Below, piece after piece: positions 1 through 5,121 of a stretch of DNA of 5,121 nucleotides. The DNA comes from Candidatus Methanophagales archaeon. GTDB lineage: Archaea > Halobacteriota > Syntropharchaeia > Alkanophagales > Methanospirareceae. The number at the start of each line of letters is the position of its first letter. The stretch's first letter is position 1. The stretch spans positions 1 through 5,121 of the forward strand of contig JAUWVD010000099.1 in NCBI GenBank assembly GCA_030617585.1, in the 5' to 3' direction. Both the position numbers and the translations under genes were made by a program. Under the pieces are notes generated by a model. That model was not told the origin of the DNA. It ran no database searches and worked only from the letters and a program-made list of their open reading frames with translations.

Positions 1-39
1 AAGTAACTCGTCAAATGTTTTGCATTCTTACTTACATCA

Positions 40-756
40 TTAGATAATGAATCCTCTTATCTTCTCTATTAACGTAATTATTGGTAGCAAAAACGAACAA
101 ATGAATGTTAATATCGTACTGAACTCGTATCTTCTACGACCCAGTTGTTTTATTTTCGTTCGCTCCTTTTCAAGAATGTCTAAGATAAGCGATAGCGCTT
201 TAAGTTCATCGCGATATGATTCAGGTTTTTTATCTGAAATAATGGTGATTGACTTATTATACGCTTTCTTATATTCCGCATTAATTTCGCCTAATTCTTG
301 TTTCAAACCCCTAGTTATCAAATTTCTAATTGTTTTTAGCGTTATCACGAATAGGATAACACCTAAAAGAAGCAGGATAATTAGGAAAACCATCTCATAT
401 GAGATTAGATCTGCTGGACTGATATAGGAAATTATAGCTAATGTTAGGATGATGAAATAATTACTTACGACAATAAGAATAAAATTACGCAGTGGTCTGA
501 GACCACCCATCTCGTCAACATGAAAAATATCAACGCTGATTGAAGTATTGCTATCAAGCACATTTACAATTTCAATTAAGTTGATGACTCGCCAAACAAT
601 AATTGCTAACAAGAAGAGTACCAAATAGCCTATTATATGGTTATATATGTCAAGTGCAAGTGCCCATTGGTTAGACGGCACGAATAAATAAAAATGAGTC
701 GGGGTAGGTCCAATAGAAATTCTCCAGCGCCAAAATCTGCTGAATTCTAATAACAT
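40..756 (-). CDS. Hypothetical membrane protein, four predicted helices and a cytosolic coiled-coil-like segment
   Basis: I do not recognise this 238-residue protein with confidence. Hydrophobic segments lie at about residues 37-61, 92-113, 121-143 and 214-232. A charged, Lys/Glu-rich, probably helical stretch (about 150-207) sits between helices 3 and 4. The loop between helices 1 and 2 holds a conspicuous His79-x-Asp81-Glu82-x-Gly84-Gly85-Leu86-x-Pro88-Leu89 motif. It resembles the HPDxxGGL motif I recall from uncharacterised prokaryotic membrane proteins, which are usually longer; this comparison is from memory. The ATG at 756 is the only usable start: the frame stays open for 13 more codons to a TGA at 798-796 with no ATG, GTG or TTG. 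No Shine-Dalgarno or clear TATA box precedes it, so the N-terminus may be truncated. It lies 53 bases downstream of the ATPase remnant on the same strand and ends in TAA. Function is unknown; it could be real or 5'-truncated. Confidence 0.6.
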   Translation of the reverse strand: MLLEFSRFWRWRISIGPTPTHFYLFVPSNQWALALDIYNHIIGYLVLFLLAIIVWRVINLIEIVNVLDSNTSISVDIFHVDEMGGLRPLRNFILIVVSNYFIILTLAIISYISPADLISYEMVFLIILLLLGVILFVITLKTIRNLITRGLKQELGEINAEYKKAYNKSITIISDKKPESYRDELKALSLILDILEKERTKIKQLGRRRYEFSTILTFICSFLLPIITLIEKIRGFII

Positions 757-809
757 ATATGGAACGCATGCGTGTTCGGATAAGAGATTGTCATTTCAAC
801 TATCGAGCT

Positions 810-1411
810 CTATTCCACCACCTCTTTCGTAACCCTCGCCCCAATCTGCGAAACCGTCTCCTTCTCCTTATCCTTTATTGTACTCTCAGAACTGATAGAT
901 ATTTTTTTATATCGCTTTGGTCCAGGTACTTCTCCATCTGGTACTACTACACCACCTGTTCCTGCTCCTCCTGTATATCCTCCCTCTGTAGCTCCCCCGC
1001 CGGTATCTTCAATTCCTGGTACTTTCACTCTCTCACGTTCAACCACGATCCCCGCCGCCCTATCCTTTGAAAGCAGCACTTCCTCTTCAGCAAGCGAAAT
1101 AGAACTACTCGGCACGTCAGATTTAAATTTTAGTGTATCCCTATCAACCTCTCCTCCTGTAAGGTACGCCAACCCAAACGCCCCTTCTGCAACGCCCTGC
1201 TGAATCGCCCGTCTAATAACATCAGGTGACTCAGGAATAACTAACGACCTATCCTTATAGAACGGGTCAGAGATAACATTCGTCTCGATTTTATCTCGCC
1301 CCGAATCTCCTTAAGCGCCAGATATGTCTTCAGTTCATCTTTAAAAGCGCCAAAACTGCCCGGATCAGCCTTAGCAAATATAATCGTGTTTTTGTATGTT
1401 CTTGTTGTACA
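810..1411 (-). pseudogene. Degraded C-terminal part of a DUF499-type AAA+ ATPase
   Basis: Two reading frames together encode what looks like the 3' end of a large ATPase of the DUF499 family (COG1483, as I recall). The upstream frame, open from 1411 to 1241 after a TGA at 1414-1412, reads TYKNTIIFAKADPGSFGAF and then DELKTYLALKEI. This matches the typical 'kNTiiF' strand and following helix. Homology then moves to the frame open from 1310 to 810: DPFYKDRSLVIPES, a helix ending AIQQGVAEGAFGLAYL, EEEVLLSKDRAAG, a Gly-rich linker (about 1020-930), GPKRYKKISI and KETVSQIGARVTKEVVE, then TAG. Intact family members have far more sequence between LALKEI and DPFY, and between the KRYKKI strand and the final helix, so internal deletions are likely as well as the frameshift near 1290-1310. 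The 5' part (the P-loop) is absent from the window. The 120-residue open frame from a TTG at 1172 should not be annotated as a gene. Family assignment is from memory of its conserved C-terminus. Confidence 0.65.
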
Positions 1412-1444
1412 TCAAGTATAACTTCTACATATAAATTTAATTTA

Positions 1445-1467
1445 GGACGCAGATTTACACGGATTTA
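1445..1467. repeat. Short GATTTA-containing repeat-like element in a gene-free stretch
   Basis: The 105 bases between the ATPase remnant and queD contain no gene. Within them is a GGACGC start followed by two GATTTA units separated by CACG (GCAGATTTA, then ACACGGATTTA). The style resembles dispersed, degenerate GCAGATTT/GCGGATTT tandem sequences I have seen between genes in other prokaryotes. Only about two units are visible, so this is a suggestion rather than a firm repeat call. An unrelated perfect palindrome, ACATTT-AC-AAATGT, lies at 1502-1515, just downstream of the queD stop. It could form a small hairpin in the queD transcript. Confidence 0.25.
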
Positions 1468-1516
1468 ATAATTGGTTTTCTTTATTTGCGCTCGGTATTT
1501 CACATTTACAAATGTT

Positions 1517-1879
1517 CTAATCCGCTTCCACCATCACCCACTTGTCCTTACCTTCCCATATCTTTATTGAATCTACTGTTACACCGAAATTCGAGTCTTT
1601 AAACTTCTTCTCAAACTCCGCTCTTAAAAAGAGAGCTATGTTCTCGCTTGTTGGATATGCAATTATATCGTTTAAGTGCTTATGGTCTACAAGATCAAGC
1701 ACTTCTTCTACCAGCGCTTTCACTTCCGAAAAATCCGCTACACATTCTGTATCTTCCTTCTTCTCGCCTTCCACCACTATATCTACCCTATACGTATGCC
1801 CATGCAGATTCTTACATTTACCCGTATGTCGCGGCAGCGAATGCGCAGCACTAAAATCTGTCGATACTCCCAATTTCAT
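1517..1879 (-). CDS. queD: 6-carboxy-5,6,7,8-tetrahydropterin synthase (QueD, PTPS-family)
   Basis: This 120-residue protein is full length for a T-fold pterin synthase. QueD converts 7,8-dihydroneopterin triphosphate to 6-carboxytetrahydropterin, an early step towards preQ0, which archaea put into tRNA as archaeosine. The zinc ligands are visible as His13 (AAHSL), His26 and His28 (HGH). Catalytic Cys22 sits in the C-x3-HGH spacing typical of QueD, not the Glu-containing version of folate-type PTPS-III. Asp65-His66 (DHKHLND) supplies the catalytic dyad, followed by the PTSEN motif (76-80), with Glu109 (IKIWEG) as the likely pterin anchor. I chose ATG 1879-1877, giving MKLGVSTDFSAAH. An in-frame TTG at 1888 would add only three residues and would lengthen the protein towards the TATA element. 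The chosen ATG lies about 23 bases from that element, implying a near-leaderless message. The stop is TAG. A related pterin-forming activity cannot be excluded, but the Cys favours QueD. Confidence 0.9.
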   Translation of the reverse strand: MKLGVSTDFSAAHSLPRHTGKCKNLHGHTYRVDIVVEGEKKEDTECVADFSEVKALVEEVLDLVDHKHLNDIIAYPTSENIALFLRAEFEKKFKDSNFGVTVDSIKIWEGKDKWVMVEAD

Positions 1880-1895
1880 ATGTGACAATCAGAGC

Positions 1896-1907
1896 TATTT
1901 ATATGAT
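1896..1907. promoter_or_regulatory. Shared, near-palindromic TATA element between queD and rpl39e
   Basis: The 51-base gap between the two divergent start codons contains ATTTATATGAT on the plus strand, which reads ATCATATAAAT on the minus strand. Its centre, about 1902, is roughly 29 bases before the rpl39e ATG and 23 bases before the queD ATG. Archaeal TATA boxes sit about 25-27 bases before the transcription start, so both messages would begin at or within a few bases of their start codons. No other equally good TATA-like sequence at the right distance is obvious for either gene. Transcription in both directions from one element is inferred from position only. Confidence 0.5.
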
Positions 1908-1930
1908 AAAAAGCTGATAGTACTTATATC

Positions 1931-2089
1931 ATGGCAATGGGGAAGAACACAATAGGCAAGAAGATCCGGCTTGCAAAGGCTAATAATCAGAACAGGCGAG
2001 TTCCTGCTTGGATAATCGTTAAAACGAACCGGAAAGTGTCAACACATCCAAAAAGAAGGCATTGGCGGAGGACCAAGTTAAAGGTGTAG
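1931..2089 (+). CDS. rpl39e: 50S ribosomal protein L39e (eL39)
   Basis: This is a 52-residue, strongly basic protein with the whole eL39 pattern: a Lys-rich N-terminus ([15 protein letters not shown]), the core [13 protein letters not shown] and the [14 protein letters not shown] tail. eL39 is the smallest ribosomal protein of archaea and eukaryotes and threads through the large subunit next to the peptide exit tunnel. Two starts are possible, ATG 1931 or ATG 1937 (Met1 or Met3). Family members usually begin close to the GK motif, so either fits; I chose the first because it lies at the expected distance from the TATA element. No Shine-Dalgarno precedes it, consistent with a leaderless message. 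It is the first gene of the rpl39e-rpl31e-eif6 operon and ends in TAG, with six bases before rpl31e. It is too short for most ORF scans. Confidence 0.95.
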   Translation: MAMGKNTIGKKIRLAKANNQNRRVPAWIIVKTNRKVSTHPKRRHWRRTKLKV

Positions 2090-2095
2090 TTCATC

Positions 2096-2365
2096 ATGGA
2101 AGAAGAAGTAGGCGAAGGGGTAGAAGAACGTATCTACACGATTCCGTTGAGAGCGGTGAAAAAAGCACCGCGGTGGAAGCGGAGCAACCGTGCAATAGCA
2201 CTAATACGGGAATATCTAATGAAACACACGAAATCGGAGTATATCATGATAGATACAGCAATAAACGAAAAGGTGTGGGCGCGTGGCTCTCAGAAACCAC
2301 CATCTAAGATACGTGTAAAAGTAATAGAAGAAGAGGATAGAATCCGGGCTGAGCTTGTAGAATAA
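2096..2365 (+). CDS. rpl31e: 50S ribosomal protein L31e (eL31)
   Basis: This 89-residue protein is the normal length for archaeal eL31, a large-subunit protein near the exit of the peptide tunnel. Diagnostic segments are [20 protein letters not shown] near the N-terminus, [13 protein letters not shown] in the middle, [20 protein letters not shown], and an acidic C-terminus ending AELVE. The ATG at 2096 is preceded by an AAAGGTG Shine-Dalgarno sequence (2080-2086) inside the last codons of rpl39e, at normal spacing. The two genes are therefore translationally linked, unlike the leaderless-looking first gene. The acidic [10 protein letters not shown] extension before the conserved core is mildly lineage-specific. 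The stop is TAA, with one base before the eif6 GTG codon or four before its ATG. Confidence 0.96.
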   Translation: MEEEVGEGVEERIYTIPLRAVKKAPRWKRSNRAIALIREYLMKHTKSEYIMIDTAINEKVWARGSQKPPSKIRVKVIEEEDRIRAELVE

Positions 2366-2369
2366 CGTG

Positions 2370-3071
2370 ATGAAAAAGCGAGGCACGCTAAAAAGGTTAG
2401 TTAGTGTTGACGGTAGCACGTATATAGGCCTTTTTGCGGTCTGCACGGAATCGGTGGTTCTTTTGCCTTCGCTGATTTCAGATAGATTAGAGGATGATAT
2501 AGAACGAGCGTTGCATGTAAAATCGATAAGAACTACGATAGCAGAAACCTCTTTCGTTGGTTGTTTCGCTGTTGGAAACTCAAATGGCTTTATCATTTCC
2601 TCTTATGCTCTTGATAGCGAGATAGAAAGCTTAGCTGAATTAGTAGCTGCAGAAGGGCTAAAGGTGAAAATTCGCAGACTGCCATACATAGATCGGATGA
2701 CCACTGCGGGTAATATAATACTTGCAAATGATACTGTTGCTCTTGTCCACCCTATGTTATCGAATAAAACAGTAGAAGTAATAAAGGAATCTCTGGACGT
2801 AAAGGTGTATAAAGGCACGATAGGGAGATTAAATACCGTGGGGATGGCTGCGGTAGCGACTAACAGAGGCCTCTTAGTGCATAAGAATGCCACTCCGTCA
2901 GAATTAGAATTCTTGGAAGAGATATTCGAGCTCCCGGTGGGGATAGGGAGTGTAAATTTCGGTGTTCCTTTAATAGGTGCCGCTCTGCTCGCGAACACAA
3001 AGGGATACATCGCAGGCTATGAGACAACAGGTGCGGAGTTAGGAAGGATCGAGGATGTGCTGGGGTTTTGA
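2370..3071 (+). CDS. eif6: Translation initiation factor 6 (aIF6), 50S anti-association factor
   Basis: aIF6 binds the 50S subunit and prevents premature 30S-50S joining. The 233-residue protein has the family's pseudo-fivefold layout. Repeating elements include YIGLFAVCTE near the start, FVGCFAVGNSNGFIIS, GNIILANDTVALVHP, GTIGRLNTVGMAAVATN followed by RGLLVHKNA, GSVNFGVPLIGAALLANTKG, and the terminal TTGAELGRIEDVLGF. The C-terminus matches the archaeal family well and shows no truncation. An in-frame GTG lies immediately before the ATG at 2370; either could serve, and I chose ATG because it gives a start similar to relatives. The upstream Shine-Dalgarno is weak (GAGCTTGTAG region), so coupling to rpl31e termination is likely. 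In many archaea this operon continues with rpl18a (LX) and prefoldin alpha. Here eif6 is the last gene and is followed by non-coding sequence. Confidence 0.96.
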   Translation: MKKRGTLKRLVSVDGSTYIGLFAVCTESVVLLPSLISDRLEDDIERALHVKSIRTTIAETSFVGCFAVGNSNGFIISSYALDSEIESLAELVAAEGLKVKIRRLPYIDRMTTAGNIILANDTVALVHPMLSNKTVEVIKESLDVKVYKGTIGRLNTVGMAAVATNRGLLVHKNATPSELEFLEEIFELPVGIGSVNFGVPLIGAALLANTKGYIAGYETTGAELGRIEDVLGF

Positions 3072-3079
3072 TATATATA

Positions 3080-3117
3080 GAATACTGGATGCTGGATGTA
3101 TGGATGCTGAATACTGG
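3080..3117. repeat. Nested short repeat GAATACTGG / GGATGCTG after eif6
   Basis: GAATACTGG occurs at 3080-3088 and 3109-3117, and GGATGCTG at 3087-3094 and 3102-3109. The arrangement is GAATACTGG-ATGCTG, a GATGTAT centre, then GGATGCTG-AATACTGG, so the order of units is reversed while each keeps its orientation. It starts nine bases after the eif6 stop. No hairpin of note is formed and no T-run follows, so it is not an obvious terminator. It looks like a remnant of a GGATGCTGGATACTGG-type low-complexity repeat. Confidence 0.55.
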
Positions 3118-3195
3118 TTTGGCAGGGATCTTCATAATTTCGTGAATATAATAAGTTAAGCGGATATGAAATATTAAGAGGTGGCCAAATTAAAA

Positions 3196-3363
3196 ATGGA
3201 CGAGGTGTAGGTATTTAAAGCTGCTTTTGAGTATCAGGAGGGACTTTGGCACCGTATTGAGATTGAAGGTGGGCAGACTCTTGCTGATTTCGATGGTAAT
3301 ATGCGTGTGGCATTCGACCATGACACCTTGGACCATTTAAGCGATGCGTCGACCGGGATTTGA
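3196..3363 (+). pseudogene. Broken 5' fragment of a plasmid pRiA4b ORF-3-like gene
   Basis: From an ATG at 3196 the frame reads MDEV, an in-frame TAG (3208-3210), then VFKAAFEYQEGLWHRIEIEG, GQTLADFDGNMRVAFDHD and TLDHLSD. This matches my memory of the N-terminus of the pRiA4b ORF-3 family (PF07929), which has '(Y)VFKVaL', 'iWRrIEi.G.qTL.dfd..I..aFd.d..DHLs.F'. The TAG replaces the usual Tyr codon. A good Shine-Dalgarno, GAGGTG (3178-3183), still precedes the ATG. The recognisable protein ends with codon GAT at 3343-3345, exactly where the opposite-strand tRNA-Gly ends; beyond that the frame reads antisense tRNA and stops at TGA 3361-3363. Roughly the N-terminal 50 residues of a protein usually well over 100 residues long survive. 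Function of the family is not established, though members are common on mobile or accessory DNA. It is best treated as non-functional. Confidence 0.65.
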
Positions 3364-3415
3364 ACCCGGGCTTTAGGCTTGGAAGGCCTAAGTCATGCCT
3401 CTAGACCATCGACGC
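3345..3415 (-). tRNA. tRNA-Gly (anticodon UCC)
   Basis: The minus strand folds into a complete 71-base cloverleaf. The acceptor arm is GCGTCGA (3415-3409) paired with TCGACGC (3352-3346), followed by discriminator A at 3345. The D arm begins GTC (3406-3404) and pairs with GAC (3394-3392). The anticodon stem TAGGC/GCCTA encloses the loop CTTCCAA, so the anticodon is TCC at 3383-3381. The variable loop is AAGC, and the T arm is CCGGG-TTCAAAT-CCCGG. UCC reads GGA and GGG glycine codons. No CCA is encoded; the next bases are TCGC, as expected for many archaeal tRNAs. There is no intron. The gene lies alone between the convergent eif6 and phosphorylase operons, directly abutting the broken pRiA4b-like fragment at its 3' end. 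Confidence 0.96.
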
Positions 3416-3444
3416 TTTTCTCCATTTAATATCATTGTGTACAA

Positions 3445-3460
3445 AGTATATCATTTTTTT
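3445..3460 (-). promoter_or_regulatory. Probable TATA box with A-rich upstream element for tRNA-Gly
   Basis: The minus strand reads an A-run followed by TGATATAC, ending about 31 bases before the mature 5' end of the tRNA. With a leader of a few bases this is the usual archaeal TATA distance, and the A-run could act as the TFB recognition element. A second AT-rich motif, GATATTAAAT (3433-3424), is closer to the tRNA and probably too near. The remainder of the gap to the phosphorylase stop holds no gene; a minus-strand T5 run (3499-3495) is the only candidate terminator for the phosphorylase operon. Confidence 0.4.
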
Positions 3461-3525
3461 GCCAAGACTTTCTCGTATTTGCATAGCGGATTTTAAAAAG
3501 CACGAGATTCCACAAGATTTTACGT

Positions 3526-4227
3526 TTATTCGATCACTTCTATCAACTTTATAAGCACCTTTTCCAAATCTACCCTGCTTTTAGATGCATCTTCTACTAT
3601 CTTTTTATAGTCCAACACTTCCTCCTCGACTATACCATGTGCATAATTGTCCACCGTGCTTATATCTGCGTATCTTAGCCCTAACTCCTTTGCAAGTGTA
3701 GCCTCTGAAGCCATGTTCATGCCCACAACATCGGCATAGTTTCTCATGAAGTTTATCTCCGCTTTCGTCTCGAGTCTCGGGGTCACGGTCTGGAAATAAA
3801 CACCCTGCTCAAAGATCTCCATGTCCAATTCGTTTGCCACTTCTATTATCGCACTCCGTAACCCATCATCCAAGCCCGGTGTAACATGCACGATCTCGTC
3901 ATCAAAAACAGTCGGTATATTGTACAGACAGATGTAGTCATGGGGGACAACTAATGATCGTGGTGTTATAGCACGCTTTAGACTACCAACAGACGTAGCT
4001 CCTATAACCTTCTCTACGTCCAGCAGCTTAAATGACGCTAAATTCGCTCTATAATTTATCCGGTGCGGTGGGATATTTGCCGCTTTACCATGTCTTGGGA
4101 TGAATACAAGCTCGTCAGTAGCGAGAAGATATGTGCTGCCATACCTTGTCTCCACCTCCTTCTCTTTTGCACCTTCAAGTAGCTTCGTGCCAAATAAACT
4201 TGTCCCGCCAATGACACCCAATTTCAT
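3526..4227 (-). CDS. MTA/MTI phosphorylase-family protein, probably acting on a 6-oxopurine (methylthioinosine type)
   Basis: This 233-residue cytosolic enzyme belongs to the trimeric purine nucleoside/methylthioadenosine phosphorylase family, which splits a nucleoside with phosphate into base and (methylthio)ribose-1-phosphate. Phosphate-site motifs are GGTS (7-10), RHG (45-47), PPHRINYRAN (53-62) and TSVGSL (78-83). GVYFQT (142-147) and PRLETKAEI (150-158) correspond to the family's 'GVY...GPRFET.AE', with the leading Gly replaced by Thr and Phe by Leu. Met170 (VVGMNMASEA) is the usual ribose contact. Base-specificity residues read Val192-Asp193-Asn194. Asn at 194 aligns, by eye, with the Asn of 6-oxopurine enzymes rather than the Asp of adenine-specific MTAP, so methylthioinosine, inosine or guanosine is the likelier substrate. 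Length is slightly shorter than the usual 250-270. It starts 21 bases after the dph2 stop, with no strong Shine-Dalgarno, probably in one operon, and ends in TAA. Confidence 0.85.
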   Translation of the reverse strand: MKLGVIGGTSLFGTKLLEGAKEKEVETRYGSTYLLATDELVFIPRHGKAANIPPHRINYRANLASFKLLDVEKVIGATSVGSLKRAITPRSLVVPHDYICLYNIPTVFDDEIVHVTPGLDDGLRSAIIEVANELDMEIFEQGVYFQTVTPRLETKAEINFMRNYADVVGMNMASEATLAKELGLRYADISTVDNYAHGIVEEEVLDYKKIVEDASKSRVDLEKVLIKLIEVIE

Positions 4228-4248
4228 CTTTTTCGATTGAAATTTAAT

Positions 4249-5121
4249 TTACTGCCATAAATCTTCCCAATCCCTTTCGCCAAGAACCACCTCAAACTCC
4301 CTAGCAGAAATAACCGGCTTCTTAAACTGAACGAAATCCTCTGCTAATCGCGGACATGCAGTATTCACAAATGCGTCCACCTTAAATCCCAGCAAATTAG
4401 CCTCTGTTATCTCTTCCATCGCGATTAAATATGCATCTAACCCTTTATGTACCGCTTTTCGTCTCGCAGCAGTCGCTTCGTTAAGATTGATCTGACCGCA
4501 TTTCTGCCCTATCAAAATCCCAACCGACTTTGCAGCCAGTGCTCGCCCTATCACGATATACCGCTTTTTTCTCTGTTCCTCTGGCTCGTGTATATTTATT
4601 TGCAGGGTGAAAGGATCAGCGGCTATTACTCGCTTACCCTCATATAACGCTAGTCCAATCGGATGGAAACTCCCACTACCTAAAAATAAAATTTCGTCAC
4701 AGGGGACCGTAGCGGAAGAGAAATCGCAGCCCAGTACTTGCCCATCGTATTTCAAGTTCTTCGATTTCCCTATTACCGCTCTCTTTCCCGCATGAGCAAG
4801 CAATATCTTCGCTTCTTTCAATGCATGAACATGTTGCACTGTCGCGACTAATCCAACACAATCTCCTTTTAGTTCCACTACGGCTTTCTCCAGCACGGAC
4901 GTAATCCCAACATCGCTCCTGAGTTCTATGAAAATGCATTTCCTATCGCCCATTTCACTATGCCCAAAATGGAAAAGTATATCCACTATCCGCTCCAGCT
5001 TCTCGTCTACATCACAGGCACCGTAACATGAAGACCCGGATATTATCACTTCCGCTCCGGTATCTTTCGTAATTTCGGAAGCTATATCAATTGCCACTGT
5101 CTTGAGACCTTCAGGGAGCTG
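4249..5121 (-). CDS. dph2: Dph2, diphthamide synthase radical-SAM subunit (5' end outside window)
   Basis: Dph2 transfers the 3-amino-3-carboxypropyl group of SAM to the conserved histidine of elongation factor 2, the first step of diphthamide formation, using an unusual [4Fe-4S] cluster held by three cysteines from separate domains. All three sites are visible: YGACD (Cys36 of the visible part), VLGCDFS in the middle domain and NTACPRLAED near the C-terminus. The frame is open to the window edge, and its first residues are QLPEGLKT, the family's conserved 'QlPeGLk' strand. The GTG at 5097 that could start an ORF is therefore internal, and about 30-40 N-terminal residues are missing. The 290 visible residues otherwise match the usual length of about 320-340. 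The neighbouring phosphorylase is apt: radical cleavage by Dph2 leaves methylthioadenosine, which that family recycles. The stop is TAA. Confidence 0.93.
   Translation of the reverse strand, partial: QLPEGLKTVAIDIASEITKDTGAEVIISGSSCYGACDVDEKLERIVDILFHFGHSEMGDRKCIFIELRSDVGITSVLEKAVVELKGDCVGLVATVQHVHALKEAKILLAHAGKRAVIGKSKNLKYDGQVLGCDFSSATVPCDEILFLGSGSFHPIGLALYEGKRVIAADPFTLQINIHEPEEQRKKRYIVIGRALAAKSVGILIGQKCGQINLNEATAARRKAVHKGLDAYLIAMEEITEANLLGFKVDAFVNTACPRLAEDFVQFKKPVISAREFEVVLGERDWEDLWQ

Noticed and set aside
47..427. Plus-strand open frame of 126 codons
   Set aside because: It lies antisense within the membrane-protein gene, whose hydrophobic pattern and coiled-coil-like segment make a much better protein.
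759..1070. Plus-strand open frame of 103 codons
   Set aside because: It is antisense to the ATPase remnant; its Ser/Cys/Tyr-rich content is a by-product of the opposite Gly-rich linker.
1542..1955. Plus-strand open frame of 137 codons (and two smaller ones inside it)
   Set aside because: Shadows of queD, which has all catalytic and zinc residues on the other strand.
2062..2307. Plus-strand open frame of 81 codons
   Set aside because: It overlaps rpl39e and rpl31e out of frame; both of those are clear ribosomal proteins.
2367..2374. GTGATGA, a perfect C-box-like sequence of a C/D-box sRNA
   Set aside because: It is the start-codon region of eif6, and I found no convincing paired D box and C'/D' arrangement nearby.
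2603..3010. Minus-strand open frame of 135 codons, and neighbours at 2216-2596 and 2860-3135
   Set aside because: Antisense to rpl31e/eif6, with no start signals or recognisable domains.
3196..3363. Pyrrolysine-containing gene
   Set aside because: TAG serves as an ordinary stop for rpl39e and queD in this window, and the candidate is truncated at its 3' end, so decay is the simpler reading.
4697..4939. Minus-strand open frame of 80 codons, and plus-strand frames at 4447-4647 and 4607-4795
   Set aside because: Out-of-frame shadows of dph2.
1..5121. CRISPR array or insertion-sequence ends
   Set aside because: No regularly spaced repeats and no terminal inverted repeats flanking a transposase were seen.

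Overview
The window is archaeal and most likely euryarchaeal. The strongest evidence is an intact rpl39e-rpl31e-eif6 cluster (archaeal/eukaryal ribosomal proteins eL39 and eL31 plus anti-association factor aIF6), a radical-SAM-type Dph2 gene for diphthamide synthesis, a tRNA gene without encoded CCA, and TATA-like promoters with very short leaders. A methanogen or ANME-like lineage would fit the overall character, but the sequence alone does not settle this.

Layout, left to right. Positions 1-1516 are an accessory, decaying region, all on the minus strand. It holds an orphan four-helix membrane protein (40-756) and the broken 3' part of a DUF499-type AAA+ ATPase (810-1411). The ATPase remnant has a frameshift, apparent internal deletions and no 5' end. 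Positions 1517-3071 are the conserved core: queD on the minus strand, divergent across 51 bases from the rpl39e-rpl31e-eif6 operon on the plus strand. A near-palindromic TATA element in that gap is placed to serve both directions. Positions 3072-3344 contain a small nested repeat and a broken 5' fragment of a pRiA4b ORF-3-like gene (amber codon at position 5). The fragment's recognisable coding sequence stops at the base where the opposite-strand tRNA-Gly(UCC) gene ends. Positions 3526-5121 hold an apparent minus-strand pair: dph2 (5' end outside the window), then a methylthioadenosine/methylthioinosine phosphorylase-family gene.

The intact genes share a theme of translation and its modification. 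eL39 and eL31 line the ribosomal exit region, aIF6 keeps the 50S subunit from premature joining, QueD makes a precursor of the tRNA base archaeosine, Dph2 starts diphthamide on EF2, and tRNA-Gly decodes glycine. The phosphorylase salvages purine and sulfur from SAM by-products; since Dph2 consumes SAM and releases methylthioadenosine, the pairing is metabolically sensible.

I do not see a complete new system. The items most worth a second look are two pseudogenes absent from a simple ORF scan, the exact pseudogene/tRNA junction, the shared promoter and the orphan membrane protein.
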